A stretch of DNA of 64,000 bases from Lachnospiraceae bacterium A2 (GCA_000403315.2 KE159638.1:186001-250000); one strand, 5' to 3'; positions 41,630-51,121 are shown, numbered from the stretch's first letter. Translations and numbers: made by a program. Notes: generated by a model not told the origin, from the sequence alone.

Positions 41630-42364
41630 TTACTGCCAGCCCCCATCCAAGGAAATGATTTGCCCGGTCAGGTAAGAAGGGGCGTTAACGATGGAGTATG
41701 CAAGCCTTGCGGCTTCTTCTGGGGAACCGAACCTGCCGGCTGGGATTTCCTCACAGAGCTGCATACGTTCCTCCGGGGAAAAACACTGGTTCATCTGGGT
41801 ATCGATTACGCCGCAGGCAATGGCATTTACCGTAATGCCGCTGGGGGCAAGTTCTTTTGCCAAAGCTTTGGTAAAGGCGTTGGCACCTCCTTTGGAAGCA
41901 GAGTAGGCCACTTCGCAGGATGCCCCAACGCTGCCCCAGACCGAGGAAATATTCAGGATTGCGCCGGATTTTTTGCGGACCATGGCAGGGATTGCGTGTT
42001 TGCAGCAGCAGAACATGGAAGTGAGGTTTGTGTCCAGGACGCTGCGCCATTCTTCTAAATGCATATCGGAAAGCAGGCCAATATAGGAAACCCCTGCGTT
42101 ATTTACAAGGACGTCCGCCATGCCGAAGGTTTCCTCAATTTTTTGGAATGCTTCTATTATAAAGGGTTCTTCCCCTGCGTCCCCCACTAAGGGCAGGCAG
42201 GGGACATGGAAGGTATCGGTGAGGTATGCGGCAAAGGATTCCAGTTCTGTCCCAGAAGCACGGCAGTTGATGGCAAGGGAATAGCCATGGCGGGCAAATT
42301 CTTCCGCTATTGCCCTGCCAATGCCCCGGGAAGCGCCGGTAATAAAAGCAGCTTTTGGTTTCAT
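41630..42364 (-). CDS. Short-chain dehydrogenase/reductase (FabG-like)
   Basis: A 244-residue classical SDR: nucleotide-binding TGASRGIGRAIAEEF, NNAG in VLVNNAGVSYIG, catalytic serine in ISSVWGS, the YxxxK pair in YSASKGGANAF, and a C-terminal TGQIISLDGGWQ. It most resembles 3-oxoacyl-ACP reductases (FabG), but no other fatty-acid gene is near, so the true substrate is open. A single-gene unit. Confidence 0.9.
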   Translation of the reverse strand: MKPKAAFITGASRGIGRAIAEEFARHGYSLAINCRASGTELESFAAYLTDTFHVPCLPLVGDAGEEPFIIEAFQKIEETFGMADVLVNNAGVSYIGLLSDMHLEEWRSVLDTNLTSMFCCCKHAIPAMVRKKSGAILNISSVWGSVGASCEVAYSASKGGANAFTKALAKELAPSGITVNAIACGVIDTQMNQCFSPEERMQLCEEIPAGRFGSPEEAARLAYSIVNAPSYLTGQIISLDGGWQ

Positions 42365-42464
42365 AAAATGGTTCTCCTTTCATGGATAGTTAGGCGCAGG
42401 GCTTGCCCATATTGTTTTATCCTATCCTGCCAGGGGAAAAATGTCAAGAATTCCCAGAGTTTTA

Positions 42465-42493
42465 TTGTATTCATATTTTAGGTATGGTATAAT
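42465..42493 (+). promoter_or_regulatory. Promoter of hpf
   Basis: TTGTAT (42465-42470) and TATAAT (42488-42493) with a 17-base spacer, 40 bases before the HPF start. Confidence 0.7.
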
Positions 42494-42532
42494 AATTTTG
42501 ATATTTAAAAAATGGAAAAGGGGTTGGACACC

Positions 42533-43060
42533 ATGCGCATTACAATCAGTGGAAAAAATATTGACATTACCGATGGGTTAAGGCAGGCAGTGGAGGACAA
42601 GCTATCGAAGCTGGAGCGGTATTTTACGCCGGAAACAGACATTGTTGTAACCCTCAGCGTGGAAAAAGAGCGGCAGAAAATTGAGGTTACCATCCCAGTG
42701 AAGGGAAATATTATCCGCTCCGAACAGGTCAGCAATGATATGTATGTTTCTATAGATTTGGTAGAAGAAGTTATCGAACGCCAGTTAAAGAAATATAAAA
42801 ATAAGATTGTAGACCAGAAACAGTCGGCAGGCAATTTCCAGCAGGAATTTATCGAGAAGGAAATTGAGGATGAGGAGGAAATCAAGATTATCCGCACCAA
42901 ACGGTTTGGGATGAAGCCAATGTACCCGGAAGATGCCTGCATCCAGATGGAACTGCTGGGACATAATTTCTTTGTGTTCCAGAATGCGGAAACAGAGGAA
43001 GTAAATGTAGTGTATAAGAGGAAAGGGAATACTTATGGCCTGATTGAGCCAGAATTTTAA
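42533..43060 (+). CDS. hpf: Ribosome hibernation promoting factor, long form
   Basis: A 175-residue protein. The N-terminal S30AE domain (about residues 1-95) has MRITISGKNIDITDGLRQAVEDKLSKLERYF. The C-terminal dimerisation domain (about 120-175) has IRTKRFGMKPMYPEDACIQMELLGHNFFVFQNAETEEVNVVYKRK. The long form joins two 70S ribosomes into inactive 100S dimers in stationary phase. AAAAGGGG before ATG 42533 decides the start. It is followed by a terminator and a dispersed repeat. Confidence 0.95.
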   Translation: MRITISGKNIDITDGLRQAVEDKLSKLERYFTPETDIVVTLSVEKERQKIEVTIPVKGNIIRSEQVSNDMYVSIDLVEEVIERQLKKYKNKIVDQKQSAGNFQQEFIEKEIEDEEEIKIIRTKRFGMKPMYPEDACIQMELLGHNFFVFQNAETEEVNVVYKRKGNTYGLIEPEF

Positions 43061-43124
43061 GCTGCCCATAGGGGCGCGTACTGCTAAGGCAGGATCAGGA
43101 TGCTTTTCTGGATACGGTCCAAGG

Positions 43125-43161
43125 GGCTGCTGCAAAAGGAAAATTTGCGGCAGCCTTTTTT
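43125..43161 (+). terminator. Terminator after hpf
   Basis: GGCTGCTGCAAA pairs with TTTGCGGCAGCC around a short loop (43125-43155) and T6 follows. The GGGGCTG.../...CAGCC stem start resembles the larger hairpins at 31793 and 53734. Confidence 0.8.
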
Positions 43162-43163
43162 AT

Positions 43164-43361
43164 CTTATAGGAAAGACATTGCCACGCTAAAGCGTGAAAG
43201 TGTCTTTCCTATAAGATAAAAACAATTATGCGCAGCTTGCGGAGAGGAAATTTATTGCTGCGCAATCCGCTCGCGCGCGGAGAATGCGCTGTGCGCATTC
43301 TTTTTTTATCGCACTGCGGCAGGCATGGAATCTGTCGTAAAGCGACCCGGCGCAGCAAAGG
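43164..43361 (+). repeat. Dispersed composite hairpin repeat, copy A
   Basis: Begins with a nested palindrome (CTTATAGGAAAGACA ... CACGCTAAAGCGTG ... TGTCTTTCCTATAAG, 43164-43217). A unit of about 90 bases (43218-43308) follows that is almost identical to 59283-59376 and ends in the terminator hairpin GAATGCGC-TGT-GCGCATTC-T7. The tail CGGCGCAGCAAAGG (43348-43361) recurs at the end of the copy at 58973. Confidence 0.85.
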
Positions 43362-43497
43362 CCTTAAGTACCTGCCAGGGAAGCAAAAAATGCCCTCTCC
43401 CCGGTAAAAAGTGCCAAAATATGCAGAGATTCTTGCCAGCATGAATAAAATAGTATAAGATATCGGCAGAGCATTGAAATACAAGGAGGTTTATAAT

Positions 43498-44550
43498 ATG
43501 GATATTGTAGTGTTGGCGGGGGGCTTAAGCACGGAGCGTGATGTGTCCTTTGGGACAGGGAGCAACGTGGCGGAGGCTTTGAGGGAACTGGGGCACCGGG
43601 TCATCCTGCTGGACGTGTTTATGGGCTACAGCGATCAGCCCGAGGATTTGGCAGGGATTTTTGCCCGGTCAGAGGAGGCCAGCGCATCCGTAGCGGCTAT
43701 ATCCTCCGAAGCCCCTGATTTGGATGCCATCCGGAAAAGCAGGAAGGACCAGAGCAGCAGCTTTTTTGGCCCAAATGTCATTGAACTGTGCCGGATGGCG
43801 GACATTGTGTTTATGGCGCTCCATGGGGAAAATGGGGAGGACGGCAGGATTCAGGCAGCATTTGACTTGTATGGGATAAAATATACTGGAACCGGTTACT
43901 TAAGCAGTGCAATCGCCATGGACAAAGGGCTTTCCAAGCGGCTGTTTGCCGCAAATGGGATTCCAACCCCAGACGGGATTTCCATGGGCAAGGAGGACTG
44001 CCAGTGGGATTTTGAAGCCACCGGGCTTTCGCTTCCCTGCGTGGTAAAGCCTTGCTGCGGCGGCTCCAGCATCGGGGTTTCCATTGTGCGGACCCGGGAG
44101 GAATACCGGCAGGCTCTGCAGGAAGCCTTCCGCTGGGAAGAAAAAATTATTATTGAAAATTATATCCAAGGGCGGGAATTTTCCGTGGGGGTCATGGATT
44201 TTAAGGCGCTGCCGGTAATTGAAATTGCCCCGTTGGAAGGGTTTTATGATTATAAAAATAAATACGCAGCCGGGAGTGCGGTGGAAACCTGTCCCGCAGA
44301 CCTGCCGCAGCAGATTACGGAGGATATGCAGCGGTATGCAGAAGAAGTGGCGAAAGCACTTGGGCTTGAAACGTATGCCCGGATGGACTTTTTGCTGGAT
44401 GGGCAGGGGCAAATTTACTGCCTTGAAGCCAACACCCTTCCGGGCATGACGAAGGTCAGCCTGCTTCCGCAGGAGGCGCAGGCAATTGGCATGGGCTTTG
44501 GCAGCCTGTGTGAAGAAATTATACGGATTTCCATGAAAAAATATGCATAA
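43498..44550 (+). CDS. ddl: D-alanine--D-alanine ligase
   Basis: A 350-residue ATP-grasp enzyme. It has VVLAGGLSTERDVSFGTG at the N-terminus, the ADIVFMALHGENGEDGRIQ loop, the ATP-grasp CVVKPCCGGSSIGVS, ENYIQGREFSVGVM, and the metal/product site YARMDFLLDGQGQIYCLEANTLPGMT. It makes D-Ala-D-Ala for peptidoglycan precursors, and murF, which uses the dipeptide, follows after 175 bases. CAAGGAGG precedes ATG 43498. The omega-loop residues look normal for a D-Ala-D-Ala rather than D-Ala-D-Lac enzyme, though this was judged by eye. Confidence 0.93.
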   Translation: MDIVVLAGGLSTERDVSFGTGSNVAEALRELGHRVILLDVFMGYSDQPEDLAGIFARSEEASASVAAISSEAPDLDAIRKSRKDQSSSFFGPNVIELCRMADIVFMALHGENGEDGRIQAAFDLYGIKYTGTGYLSSAIAMDKGLSKRLFAANGIPTPDGISMGKEDCQWDFEATGLSLPCVVKPCCGGSSIGVSIVRTREEYRQALQEAFRWEEKIIIENYIQGREFSVGVMDFKALPVIEIAPLEGFYDYKNKYAAGSAVETCPADLPQQITEDMQRYAEEVAKALGLETYARMDFLLDGQGQIYCLEANTLPGMTKVSLLPQEAQAIGMGFGSLCEEIIRISMKKYA

Positions 44551-44725
44551 GCCAGATGCTCCGCAGCAGGCAGCGGGGGAACTGGTCCCCAGGGCATTGG
44601 GAAAATGCCCATACAGGCAGGCTATTTGGCCGATTGCCCGGGGAGGAAAAAGGCATGGCCCAGGCGGCTATGGGAAACTGCACGGGATGCAGCAGAAATT
44701 GTAATGGCGGAGGAAGTATGGAACA

Positions 44726-46150
44726 ATGAGTATGGAACACATGACTTTGGAAAACATTGCAGCAGCATGCAGAGGAACTTATTTTGGCGGGGAACAGGAA
44801 AAGCAGAGGGAAATCTGCGGGGCGTCCACAGACAGCCGCCAAGTCGGGGAAGGATTTTTGTTTATCCCAATCAAAGGGGCAAGGGCAGACGGCCATGATT
44901 TTATCCCAGATGTTTTTGCAAAGGGCGCAGCGGCTGTCCTTTCTGAAAAGAAATTGGAAGGGTGCCAGAATCCCTATATCCTGGTAGAATCCAGCGCCCA
45001 GGCATTGAAGGACATCGCTGAATTTTACCGGAGCCAGCTTTCGCTCCCTGTGGTGGGTATCACCGGGAGCGTAGGGAAAACCAGCACGAAGGAAATGGTA
45101 GCGTCCGTCCTGTCCCAAAAATATCAGGTATTAAAGACCGCAGGCAATTTTAACAATGAAATTGGCCTGCCCCTGACGCTGCTGCGCATCCAAAAGGAGC
45201 ATGAAGCCGCAGTGGTGGAAATGGGGATTTCTGATTTTGGGGAAATGCACCGTTTGGCAAAAATGGCGCGGCCTGATATCTGCGTGGTTACCAATATTGG
45301 GATTTGCCATCTGGAAAATTTAAAGACAAGGGATGGGATCCTGAAGGCAAAAAGCGAGATGTTTGATTACCTGAAACCGGAAGGCCGTATTATTTTGAAT
45401 GGGGAGGATGACAAATTGTCCGCCCTGACGGAAGTAAAAGGCGTCCGGCCTGTATTTTACGGTTTTGGCGGGGCGGAGCAGGATGGGGATGGCAGAATGG
45501 CTCCAAAGGTACAGCAGGATATTTATGCAGACGGCATAAAAAACCATGGATTAAAGGGCATAGATGCTGATATCCATACCCCTGCCGGGACAATTTCCGT
45601 CCATATCCCTATTCCTGGCCAGCATAACATTTACAACGCCATGGCGGCTGCCGGGGTTGGCTTGGCGCTGGGCATGGAATTAGAGGAAATCAAAGCCGGC
45701 ATTGAAGCTGCGGAAACCATAGGAGGCCGCACAAACCTTATTGAAACCGCCGGGATCCTGGTTATCGACGACTGTTATAACGCAAACCCAGTTTCCATGC
45801 GCGCTTCCTTAGACGTGCTCAGCAACGGCTTAGCCCGTACAGTGGCGGTTCTGGGGGACATGGGGGAGCTTGGGGAACGGGAAAAGCAGCTCCACTATGA
45901 AGTGGGCGCCTATGCGGCGGAAAAGCAGATTGACACCTTGTTCTGCGCCGGGACGCTTGCCGAAGAAATTGCCCGGGGCGCAAGGGAAGCCAACGACTGG
46001 TGCGAAGTATTTTATTTCCCCACCCGTGAGGAAATGACGTCCCAGCTTCTGGAATATCTGCAGGAGGGGGATACCGTTCTGGTGAAGGCGTCCCACTTTA
46101 TGGATTACCCGAAGGTGGTGGAAGCCATTAAGGAGAAGGGGAAGATGTAA
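44726..46150 (+). CDS. murF: UDP-N-acetylmuramoyl-tripeptide--D-alanyl-D-alanine ligase
   Basis: A 474-residue Mur ligase. It has the substrate loop STDSRQVGEGFLFIPIKGARADGH, the P-loop GITGSVGKTSTKEM, the Mur motif TAGNFNNEIGLPLTLL, VEMGISDFGEMHRL, and a C-terminal domain with DDCYNANPVSM and LGDMGELGE. It adds D-Ala-D-Ala to the UDP-MurNAc-tripeptide, the last cytoplasmic step of the precursor. It lies just after ddl, forming a small cell-wall cluster. GGAGGAAG precedes the start. Confidence 0.94.
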   Translation: MSMEHMTLENIAAACRGTYFGGEQEKQREICGASTDSRQVGEGFLFIPIKGARADGHDFIPDVFAKGAAAVLSEKKLEGCQNPYILVESSAQALKDIAEFYRSQLSLPVVGITGSVGKTSTKEMVASVLSQKYQVLKTAGNFNNEIGLPLTLLRIQKEHEAAVVEMGISDFGEMHRLAKMARPDICVVTNIGICHLENLKTRDGILKAKSEMFDYLKPEGRIILNGEDDKLSALTEVKGVRPVFYGFGGAEQDGDGRMAPKVQQDIYADGIKNHGLKGIDADIHTPAGTISVHIPIPGQHNIYNAMAAAGVGLALGMELEEIKAGIEAAETIGGRTNLIETAGILVIDDCYNANPVSMRASLDVLSNGLARTVAVLGDMGELGEREKQLHYEVGAYAAEKQIDTLFCAGTLAEEIARGAREANDWCEVFYFPTREEMTSQLLEYLQEGDTVLVKASHFMDYPKVVEAIKEKGKM

Positions 46151-46569
46151 AGCCCCATTGCTTGTGGCGTTCTGTGTGTGGGGGGGCAGTGGCAAGCCTT
46201 ATGGGCATTTGGTTTGCGCCCCCCCCTTTAAACGGTATGGATGATTTTTCTGTTTTATCTTTCTTTCCTTCTTAACCTGAAATTTCCCTGAATATGAAAT
46301 TGATTTCATTATATGATTAGGGTGTCAAGAGGGGGCGCTGCACCCGCTCTATCACATATATTGATGTGCAAATGGATTTGCAATAACAATATATGGTATG
46401 GGCGTAGCACCAAAGGTGCTTTTGACGCCATAATCATTATATTGCACAAAAATCTTCTATTTAAATTGTAAATCCTGCCAATTTACAAATTTTTCGACGT
46501 GTAGTATTATAATCACATAAATGAAATCGATAACACATATAATAGAAAAAACAGAAAGGAGAAATACCT
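46151..46569. other. Intergenic region with hairpins
   Basis: No gene is supported. A G7/C8 inverted pair lies near 46180-46226. A hairpin AGCACC-AAA-GGTGCT-TTT (about 46408-46425), nested in GGCGT/ACGCC, is likely a terminator for murF. A TATAAT-like box lies near 46506, about 65 bases before the HPr-like gene, but its -35 is poorly spaced. Confidence 0.5.
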
Positions 46570-46809
46570 ATGCAGACAGTAAACGTAAGGTTCCAGAATG
46601 TCAGCCAGATTTGCGAATTTATAAATATCATTGATAAGTGCGACGCTAACTTTGGTTTAGGCTCCGGCAAAAATGTCGTGGATGCAAAAGCGGCCCTTGG
46701 GGTACTGGCATTGGATTTTTCCGGTCCGTTATGCTTGGAATACGATTCTGAGGATTCTGCCATCCGGGAAAAAATACAGCCATTTATCTGCGGGGCTTAT
46801 CACGAATAG
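46570..46809 (+). CDS. HPr-fold protein lacking both phosphorylation sites
   Basis: A 79-residue protein with the HPr length and order of elements: a first strand MQTVNVRF, helix VSQICEFINIIDKC, the loop before VVDAKAALGVLALDF and a last helix DSAIREKIQPFI. In true HPr, histidine 15 sits before the first helix and serine 46 in the KSIMGVMSL segment. Here the first region has no histidine and the second reads KAALGVLAL. It cannot act as a PTS phosphocarrier in the usual way and may be regulatory. AAAGGAG precedes the start. It probably shares a transcript with the HAD gene 20 bases on. Confidence 0.75.
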   Translation: MQTVNVRFQNVSQICEFINIIDKCDANFGLGSGKNVVDAKAALGVLALDFSGPLCLEYDSEDSAIREKIQPFICGAYHE

Positions 46810-46829
46810 TAAGATCTGGAGGGGATAAC

Positions 46830-47669
46830 ATGGAACAGAAAATTATTTTTTTGGACATTGACGGTACTTTGACAGAACCTGGCCATAATGAGCCGCCGGA
46901 ATCTGCCATCTGGGCAGTGAAAAAGGCGCAGGAGGAAGGGAATTATGTAGTCCTGTGCACAGGAAGGAATTACGCTATGCTGTCCCCGCTGCTATCCTAT
47001 GGGTTTGACGGGGTAGTTGCAAGTTCCGGGGGATATATTGAATGCCATGGGGAGGTAATTTACGATTGCCCCATGACAAAACAGCAGCAGCAGTCCGTAC
47101 TTGGCGTTTTAGAGGAAAACGGCGTTTACCGGACGGTGGAATGTATGGAAGGCTCCTATACTGACGAGGGATTTAAGGATTTCCTGCGGAACCATGCCGG
47201 GGAAGGCAGCAATAGTGAGCTGCTCCGCTGGCGGGAGCAGATTGAAGCGTCCCTGAATATCCTTCCCATGAAAGAATACAAGGGCCAGCCCGTTTACAAG
47301 GTTGTAGTGATGAGCCCTTCCATGGGGCAGTTGGAACAGCCCCAAAAGCTTCTGGCGGCAGATTTTGCATTTTGTATCCAGGACGGGGATATGGGCGGGT
47401 TTATCAATGGGGAAGTGGTAAACCGGAAATTTGATAAAGGAAAAGCCGTAGAGCGGGTGTGCAGGTATTTTGGGCTGCCTGTCCAAAATTCCGTAGCCAT
47501 AGGGGACAGCATGAACGACAGGGAAATGCTGGAAGCCGCCGGCCTTAGCATTTGCATGGAAAATGGCAGTGAAGGGCTGAAAAAGCTGGCAGACGACATC
47601 TGCCCCTCGGTAAAAGAGCATGGCATCCGGGAGGCTTTCTTAAAGCACCATCTGGCATCCAGCCCTTGA
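46830..47669 (+). CDS. HAD-family hydrolase (Cof-type phosphatase)
   Basis: A 279-residue enzyme with motif I FLDIDGTLTEP (nucleophile and acid aspartates), motif II VLCTGRN, lysine in FDKGKAVERV and motif III SVAIGDSMNDREML. The large cap between motifs II and III (about residues 85-190) is the C2 cap of the Cof/YkrA subfamily. Members remove phosphate from sugar phosphates or cofactors; the exact substrate is unknown. GGAGG precedes the start. Confidence 0.9.
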   Translation: MEQKIIFLDIDGTLTEPGHNEPPESAIWAVKKAQEEGNYVVLCTGRNYAMLSPLLSYGFDGVVASSGGYIECHGEVIYDCPMTKQQQQSVLGVLEENGVYRTVECMEGSYTDEGFKDFLRNHAGEGSNSELLRWREQIEASLNILPMKEYKGQPVYKVVVMSPSMGQLEQPQKLLAADFAFCIQDGDMGGFINGEVVNRKFDKGKAVERVCRYFGLPVQNSVAIGDSMNDREMLEAAGLSICMENGSEGLKKLADDICPSVKEHGIREAFLKHHLASSP

Positions 47670-47676
47670 AGGCGGC

Positions 47677-47859
47677 GTGCTGTTTGCAGGGCAGAAGCAG
47701 ATGGAATTTGATATCCCCAAAATTAAGGCGGCAGGATACAGCACGGCAACAGCAGTGCTTTTAACCAACAGTGACGATTATCCAGACTTCAAGGCTTTAA
47801 ATACTGGAGCCACAGAATTGCAGGAGAAAATATTTACTATTGAAAAAATTGGAATGTAG
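47677..47859 (+). pseudogene. Possible gene fragment
   Basis: A 60-codon frame ending FTIEKIGM. It contains protein-like segments (KQMEFDIPKIKAAGYSTATAVLLTNSDDYPDF) but lacks a ribosome site and is too short for a known domain. It is probably the tail of a deleted gene. The rest of 47670-48068 has no supported gene. Confidence 0.3.
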
Positions 47860-48068
47860 GGATAGTATGTTATTGGCGGATATGGGTAAGCGGGGGTGCG
47901 GCGGTATGGAAAGAGCCATATGCCAAAGGGCCGTGGCCCGGCGCCGCATCCGAATAGGGCTGGGGCATAAGCGCAGGGTCCAGGTATGCCGGGGCGTTCC
48001 GGAAAGCCAAAACATATCCATATATATTACCATAGCAATAAGTCTAACAAAGCAGGGAAGGTGAAAAA

Positions 48069-50123
48069 ATGAGCAAAGCAGGAAAAAAGAAATCAGTAAG
48101 CCCTAAAACAAAAGAGAAGAAACAGGTGGCACAAGCACCAGAAGAAGCAGTGGCAAAGGAAATGCCCACACAGGCCCAGGGAACAGCAGTAGAAAAAGAA
48201 ACAGAAACGCCTGCACAAGCACCAGAAACAGGAAAGAAAACAGGGGCGCAGCCTGACGCTTCCAAAACATCCCCAAAGAACACCCAGGAAAGGGATCAGA
48301 TTTTCCAGGAAAGGATGTCGCGCCACCACGATGAGCTGCGCTGGCTTTACATGGAATTATACCAGAACGATTCCATGTTTGCCGAACTGTGTGAAAACAT
48401 GCACCAGTTCTACCTCAGCAGGAGCCAGGAATTAAAAATGCGGGATACAAGCAGGGAAACAGACAAAGGCTGGTATAAGCAGAATGACATGCTGGGGATG
48501 ATGCTCTATATTGACAATTTTGCAGGGGATATGAAAGGCGTGGAATCCAAGCTGGATTACATGGAGCAGTGCAATGTGAATTACGTCCATCTGATGCCAT
48601 TTTTGGAAACAACGGAAGGCCGCTCCGACGGCGGGTATGCCGTGTCTGATTTCCGGAAAGTGCAGGAGAAGCTTGGGACCATGGAGGATTTGGAAAGCCT
48701 TGCTTCCGCCTGCCATAAGAAAAACATCAATGTCTGCATGGATTTTGTCATGAACCACACCTCCGAGGACCATGAATGGGCAAAAAAAGCCCGCCAGGGG
48801 GACGGGGAATATATGAGCCGTTACTTTTTCTTTGCCAATGAGGAGCAGCCGGCAGAATATGAAAAAACTGTGCCGCAGGTATTCCCGACTACGGCTCCCG
48901 GCAACTTTACATGGCTGCCGGATATTGGGCATTTTGTCATGACGACATTTTACCCATACCAGTGGGATTTGAACTACAGGAACCCAAGGGTATTTAATGA
49001 AATGATGTATAATTTCCTCTATCTGGCTAACCAGGGGATGGATATTATCCGTATTGACGCCGTGCCTTATATTTGGAAGGAGCTTGGAACCCCCTGCCGG
49101 AACCTGCCCCAGGTACATACCATTGTCCGCATGATGCGCATTATCAGTGAGATTGTGTGCCCTGCGGTACTTTTGCTGGGTGAGGTTGTGATGGAGCCGG
49201 AAAAGGTAGTGCCCTATTTTGGGACCGTGGAAAAGCCGGAGTGCCATATGCTTTACAACGTTACTACAATGGCAACCACATGGCATACGGTAGCTACTGG
49301 GGAAGTAAAATTGCTGAAAAAGCAGCTTGACATTGTAAACGGGCTGCCTAAGGATTATACATTCTTAAATTACCTCCGCTGCCATGATGACATTGGCTGG
49401 GGCCTGGACTTTGGCACATTGATGCTGGACGGGATTGGGGAACGCTCCCACAAGCAGTACCTGAATGATTATTTCCAGGGATATGTCTGGGGCAGCAGCA
49501 GCCGCGGGGAACTTTACAACGCAGACCCAGTGACAGGGGACGCCCGGTTCTGCGGGACAACCGCGTCCATGTGCGGAATTGAGAAGGCAGGCTTTGAGCA
49601 GGATGCCCAGGGGATGGAACGCGCGATCCGCTTAGACCTGATGCTCCATGCCTATATGTTCATGCAGTCGGGGATCCCGGTGCTTTACAGCGGCGACGAG
49701 ATTGGGCAGGTCAATGATTATACTTACAAGGAAAATCCCAACAAAGCGGCAGATTCCCGTTATATCCACCGGGGCGCCATGAACTGGGAACTGGCAGCGA
49801 ATGTCAGCGACAGCAGTACGGTAGAAGGGAAAATATTCCAGGGCCTGAAACATCTGGAGGAAATCCGCAAATCCGAAAAAGTATTTGTGTCAACCGCCGA
49901 CACATGGACCATTGAAACATGGGATCCATCCATCCTCTGCATTGGCAGGTATTATGAAGGGGAAAAGGTGATTGGCCTGTTTAACTTCAGCGGTGAGGAT
50001 AAGACGGCATGGATTAACGAAACAGATGGGGATTACGTAGATTTGGTTTCAGGAACTGAAATGAAAGCAGCCGGGGTGGGCATCCCTGCCTATGGCTATT
50101 ATTACCTGAAAAAGAAATCCTGA
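48069..50123 (+). CDS. GH13 alpha-amylase-family enzyme, amylosucrase-like
   Basis: A 684-residue enzyme. Residues 1-75 are a K/E/P/Q/A-rich extension with no signal peptide. A helical N-domain (about 80-140) of the amylosucrase type follows, then the GH13 barrel. Conserved regions are NVCMDFVMNHTSEDH (I), GMDIIRIDAVPYIW (II, nucleophile aspartate), LLLGEVVM (III, acid glutamate) and NYLRCHDDIGWG (IV). The H-D-D-I pattern and N-domain point to GH13_4 (amylosucrase or sucrose hydrolase). It would act on sucrose or alpha-glucan in the cytoplasm. The low-complexity extension is not usual for this subfamily. AAGGTG precedes the start. Confidence 0.82.
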   Translation: MSKAGKKKSVSPKTKEKKQVAQAPEEAVAKEMPTQAQGTAVEKETETPAQAPETGKKTGAQPDASKTSPKNTQERDQIFQERMSRHHDELRWLYMELYQNDSMFAELCENMHQFYLSRSQELKMRDTSRETDKGWYKQNDMLGMMLYIDNFAGDMKGVESKLDYMEQCNVNYVHLMPFLETTEGRSDGGYAVSDFRKVQEKLGTMEDLESLASACHKKNINVCMDFVMNHTSEDHEWAKKARQGDGEYMSRYFFFANEEQPAEYEKTVPQVFPTTAPGNFTWLPDIGHFVMTTFYPYQWDLNYRNPRVFNEMMYNFLYLANQGMDIIRIDAVPYIWKELGTPCRNLPQVHTIVRMMRIISEIVCPAVLLLGEVVMEPEKVVPYFGTVEKPECHMLYNVTTMATTWHTVATGEVKLLKKQLDIVNGLPKDYTFLNYLRCHDDIGWGLDFGTLMLDGIGERSHKQYLNDYFQGYVWGSSSRGELYNADPVTGDARFCGTTASMCGIEKAGFEQDAQGMERAIRLDLMLHAYMFMQSGIPVLYSGDEIGQVNDYTYKENPNKAADSRYIHRGAMNWELAANVSDSSTVEGKIFQGLKHLEEIRKSEKVFVSTADTWTIETWDPSILCIGRYYEGEKVIGLFNFSGEDKTAWINETDGDYVDLVSGTEMKAAGVGIPAYGYYYLKKKS

Positions 50124-50222
50124 TATTCCAGCTTGCCCACTTTGTTCTATTTATTTCCGCGAGCAATGAGCCAAGCAGCCGCGCTTGCGCGGATATTTAG
50201 CTTTTAAAAATGAGTGGTTATG

Positions 50223-50284
50223 GACGCCCTGTAAGGACCGGGAGCAGAAAGTTTTCTGCCCGGATTTTTGCAGGGCGTTTTGGG
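50223..50284 (+). terminator. Terminator after the GH13 gene
   Basis: GACGCCCTG (50223-50231) pairs with CAGGGCGTTTT (50271-50281), enclosing a second stem (CCGGG-AGCAGAAA.../TTCTGCCCGG). A stable two-part hairpin followed by Ts. Confidence 0.75.
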
Positions 50285-50452
50285 ATGGGGCAGAACTATT
50301 TTTGCAGTTCATAGATATGCGGGAGTAATAGTTAGGAGGAAGGGATTTTTTGGCGTTTATCGTATACAAAGAAAATGAAGTATAGTATAATATAATTGGG
50401 GAAAATATTGTGCCTGATATTTAATTCGGATAAATGGAGTCCTGTTCCCTAT

Positions 50453-51121
50453 TCATCCGAGCTGTTCTTTCAGACAAGCAACAATAGCCATGCAGTATGG
50501 GACATAGGCTTCACCGTCTTTGTTCGAATAGAAGTCAATAAAATTTCGGATATCTTCATTGGAATATTCATTTTCATCAAAAACTTCTGAACTTTCTATG
50601 GCCGCGCGCCGGTTCCGAATTAAATGGTAACTATCCAGCCCCATATGCCCTATCATTTCTTGGGCAATATTGGTAAAAGGTTTCTTTTGGATACTATGTA
50701 TATTTCCATCAAGCGAATATTGGAACATTTCTTCAATTTTTGATTCGGTGGGAGAAACCAGATTGTCTTCCCACCAGTCTTCTTTTTTGTGCCCGCAGTG
50801 CCCATCAAGGGAAACCATTCCATCCCTATTGCAGGAGGCAAGTAAATTTTGGTAATCCAAATCGTTTTGAGGAAATCGTGTTTTAGGCCGGAAATGCTCA
50901 ATATGGGAATTTTGCAGTGAAATTCTTTTCATGCAATAGCAGCAAATATGCCCTTGTTCTTTTATTAAGTGCCCACGTAATTGCTGCCGCCGCGCGGTAC
51001 CTTGGGAATCATCTGAGGAAAAATCATTTTTATAATGTGCAGTTCTGCCATGGGTCTGCTTAAAATTCTGTTTCCATGTTTCAAACCATGTAGGCGGTTG
51101 TTCCTTAACAATTTTTTTCAT
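50453..51121 (-). CDS. ptuB: HNH endonuclease, PtuB-like (Septu defence)
   Basis: A 222-residue protein with an HNH nuclease: HICCYCMKRI (first zinc cysteines), HIEHFRPKTRFPQNDLDYQNLLASCNR (H-E-H and N of the nuclease) and DGHCGHKKED (second zinc pair). This is the TIGR02646-like layout of PtuB, the nuclease of the Septu system, also paired with retron Ec78. Its start overlaps the ATPase gene's end by 17 bases, so the two are made together. It would cut nucleic acid when the ATPase complex is triggered by phage. Confidence 0.85.
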   Translation of the reverse strand: MKKIVKEQPPTWFETWKQNFKQTHGRTAHYKNDFSSDDSQGTARRQQLRGHLIKEQGHICCYCMKRISLQNSHIEHFRPKTRFPQNDLDYQNLLASCNRDGMVSLDGHCGHKKEDWWEDNLVSPTESKIEEMFQYSLDGNIHSIQKKPFTNIAQEMIGHMGLDSYHLIRNRRAAIESSEVFDENEYSNEDIRNFIDFYSNKDGEAYVPYCMAIVACLKEQLG

